NCBI GenBank assembly: GCA_023386395.1
Contig: JAEWJV010000037.1
Location: 1-12,901 of the forward strand
Reading direction: 5' to 3'
Source: Bacteroidota bacterium
Lineage (GTDB): Bacteria > Bacteroidota > Bacteroidia > Chitinophagales > Chitinophagaceae
Length of the DNA: 12,901 nucleotides
Part shown: piece after piece, positions 12,232 to 12,901 of the stretch
Layout of the letters: each line of letters begins with the position of its first letter
Numbering within the stretch: the first letter of the stretch is position 1
The notes under the pieces: model-generated
Told to the model about the DNA's origin: nothing
Databases searched by the model: none
The model's input: the letters and a program-made list of their open reading frames with translations, nothing else
Translations under genes and position numbers: made by a program

Positions 12232-12901
12232 ATGCACGTGAAAAATTATCCTGTAAAATCTTTTATATGCTGCTGCTTAGCTTCTATATGCCTTACACAA
12301 GTTTTGGCACAGCCTCAGCCGGAACCGCCATTATACCAGCAAACAAGTGAAGTGAATGATATCATGGTGCAATACAATGCAGACTACCGCAGTCTTGCAC
12401 GCTTTTACGTTATAGAAAATTCCCCGGAGCGGAGACAAAGGTTATTATCAACCGTTAATGAATACATAGATAAATTAAGTAAACTTGATTTTGATAAACT
12501 CAACACCGGCACGAAAGCTGATTATATACTTTTTAACCGCGACCTGCATGAAGAGCAATACCAGCTTGAGAAGGAAGCAAAAGAATATGATTCTGTAAAG
12601 CAATGGTTCCCGTTTGCCGACAGTATTTACGCGTATGAAAAACTGCGCAGGCGCGGCGCCGTACCGGATGCACAAAGCCTTGCAGCCGGTTTGAATAACT
12701 GGGGTAAACAAATCCAGTTATTGCAGCAACAATTAGCCAAACAATCATCCATTTCTTTTTATTTGGGTGAACGCGCCGTGGGCACTATAAATGGTTTGCG
12801 CGATGCATTAAAAAGCATTTATAAATTTTATTATGGTTATGACCCTATGTTTACCTGGTGGGTTCCGCAACCGTATAAGATAACCGATAGTTTGCTTAAT
12901 G
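12232..12901 (+). CDS. DUF885 domain protein, secreted (3' end cut off by the window edge)
   Basis: The first 223 residues of a DUF885 protein; full-length members have about 550-600. It begins at ATG 12232. Residues 1-26 are a signal peptide (a basic start, then FICCCLASICLTQVLA, cut before QPQ). The mature part starts with a helical region: VNDIMVQYNADYRSLARFY, then NSPERRQRLL, then LDFDKLNTGTKADYILFNRDL, the characteristic DUF885 opening in which residues x-DY-x-LL-x-x-x-L follow LxxLdfdkL. FTWWVPQPYKITDSLL near the edge is also family-like. DUF885 proteins are considered metallopeptidase-like (gluzincin-type HExxE motif in the C-terminal half), but that region lies outside, so activity cannot be judged. 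It is divergent from the GH88 operon. Confidence 0.85.
   Translation, partial: MHVKNYPVKSFICCCLASICLTQVLAQPQPEPPLYQQTSEVNDIMVQYNADYRSLARFYVIENSPERRQRLLSTVNEYIDKLSKLDFDKLNTGTKADYILFNRDLHEEQYQLEKEAKEYDSVKQWFPFADSIYAYEKLRRRGAVPDAQSLAAGLNNWGKQIQLLQQQLAKQSSISFYLGERAVGTINGLRDALKSIYKFYYGYDPMFTWWVPQPYKITDSLLN

Noticed and set aside
12475..12748. Minus-strand open frames near the right edge
   Set aside because: They are antisense to the DUF885 coding sequence, which has a good signal peptide and family motifs.
1..12901. tRNA, rRNA, insertion-sequence transposase or integrase genes
   Set aside because: I found no stretch resembling any of these on either strand; the integrase expected for a complete integron is therefore not in the window.

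Overview
The window looks like chromosomal DNA of a Bacteroidota bacterium, most likely from the Chitinophagaceae. The reasons are the AT-rich intergenic DNA without Shine-Dalgarno sites, several promoters of the Bacteroidota type (TTG, about 19 bp, TAnnTTTG; the one before metG is a perfect match), and the protein types: a MetRS with a KVSTS signature and a fused tRNA-binding domain, a double-lipoyl E2, and secreted GH16, GH88 and DUF885 proteins. The family assignment is inference.

Layout. 1-751 (-): the first 250 residues of a secreted class-C beta-lactamase-fold serine hydrolase, running off the left edge. 995-2725 (-): pdhC, the E2 acetyltransferase of pyruvate dehydrogenase, with a good terminator at 937-967. 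2726-3187: a gene-free stretch holding the pdhC leader, a 42-bp-spaced repeat array and an attC-like inverted repeat. 3188-4821 (+): two AT-rich accessory genes, a DUF4365 (predicted nuclease-fold) protein and a protein of unknown function. 4930-7113 (-): metG. 7190-7636 (+): a small anchored acidic protein. 7798-9282 (-): bifunctional NAD(P)HX repair enzyme. 9354-9821 (+): FKBP-type prolyl isomerase lipoprotein. 9972-12032 (-): two-gene GH88-GH16 polysaccharide-degradation operon. 12232-12901 (+): start of a DUF885 protein, running off the right edge.

Most genes are separate housekeeping or envelope units. pdhC, metG and nnr serve central metabolism, translation and cofactor repair. The GH88/GH16 pair works together in the envelope on a glucan or uronic-acid polysaccharide.

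The most unusual part is 2927-4907. Each of the two accessory genes is bracketed by its own complementary 7-mer: GTTGGGC/GCCCAAC for the first and GTTGTAC/GTACAAC for the second. This is the relation expected between core site and inverse core site of integron gene cassettes, and the sites between and after the genes span 57 and 72 bp, within the attC size range. No integrase gene lies in the window. Copies of an AGGATAGG-centred repeat stand on both sides: three at exact 42-bp steps on the left and one on the right, as if a repeat array had been opened by insertion. A second, independent oddity is a set of 7-bp tandem repeats inside the linker-coding parts of pdhC and in metG.
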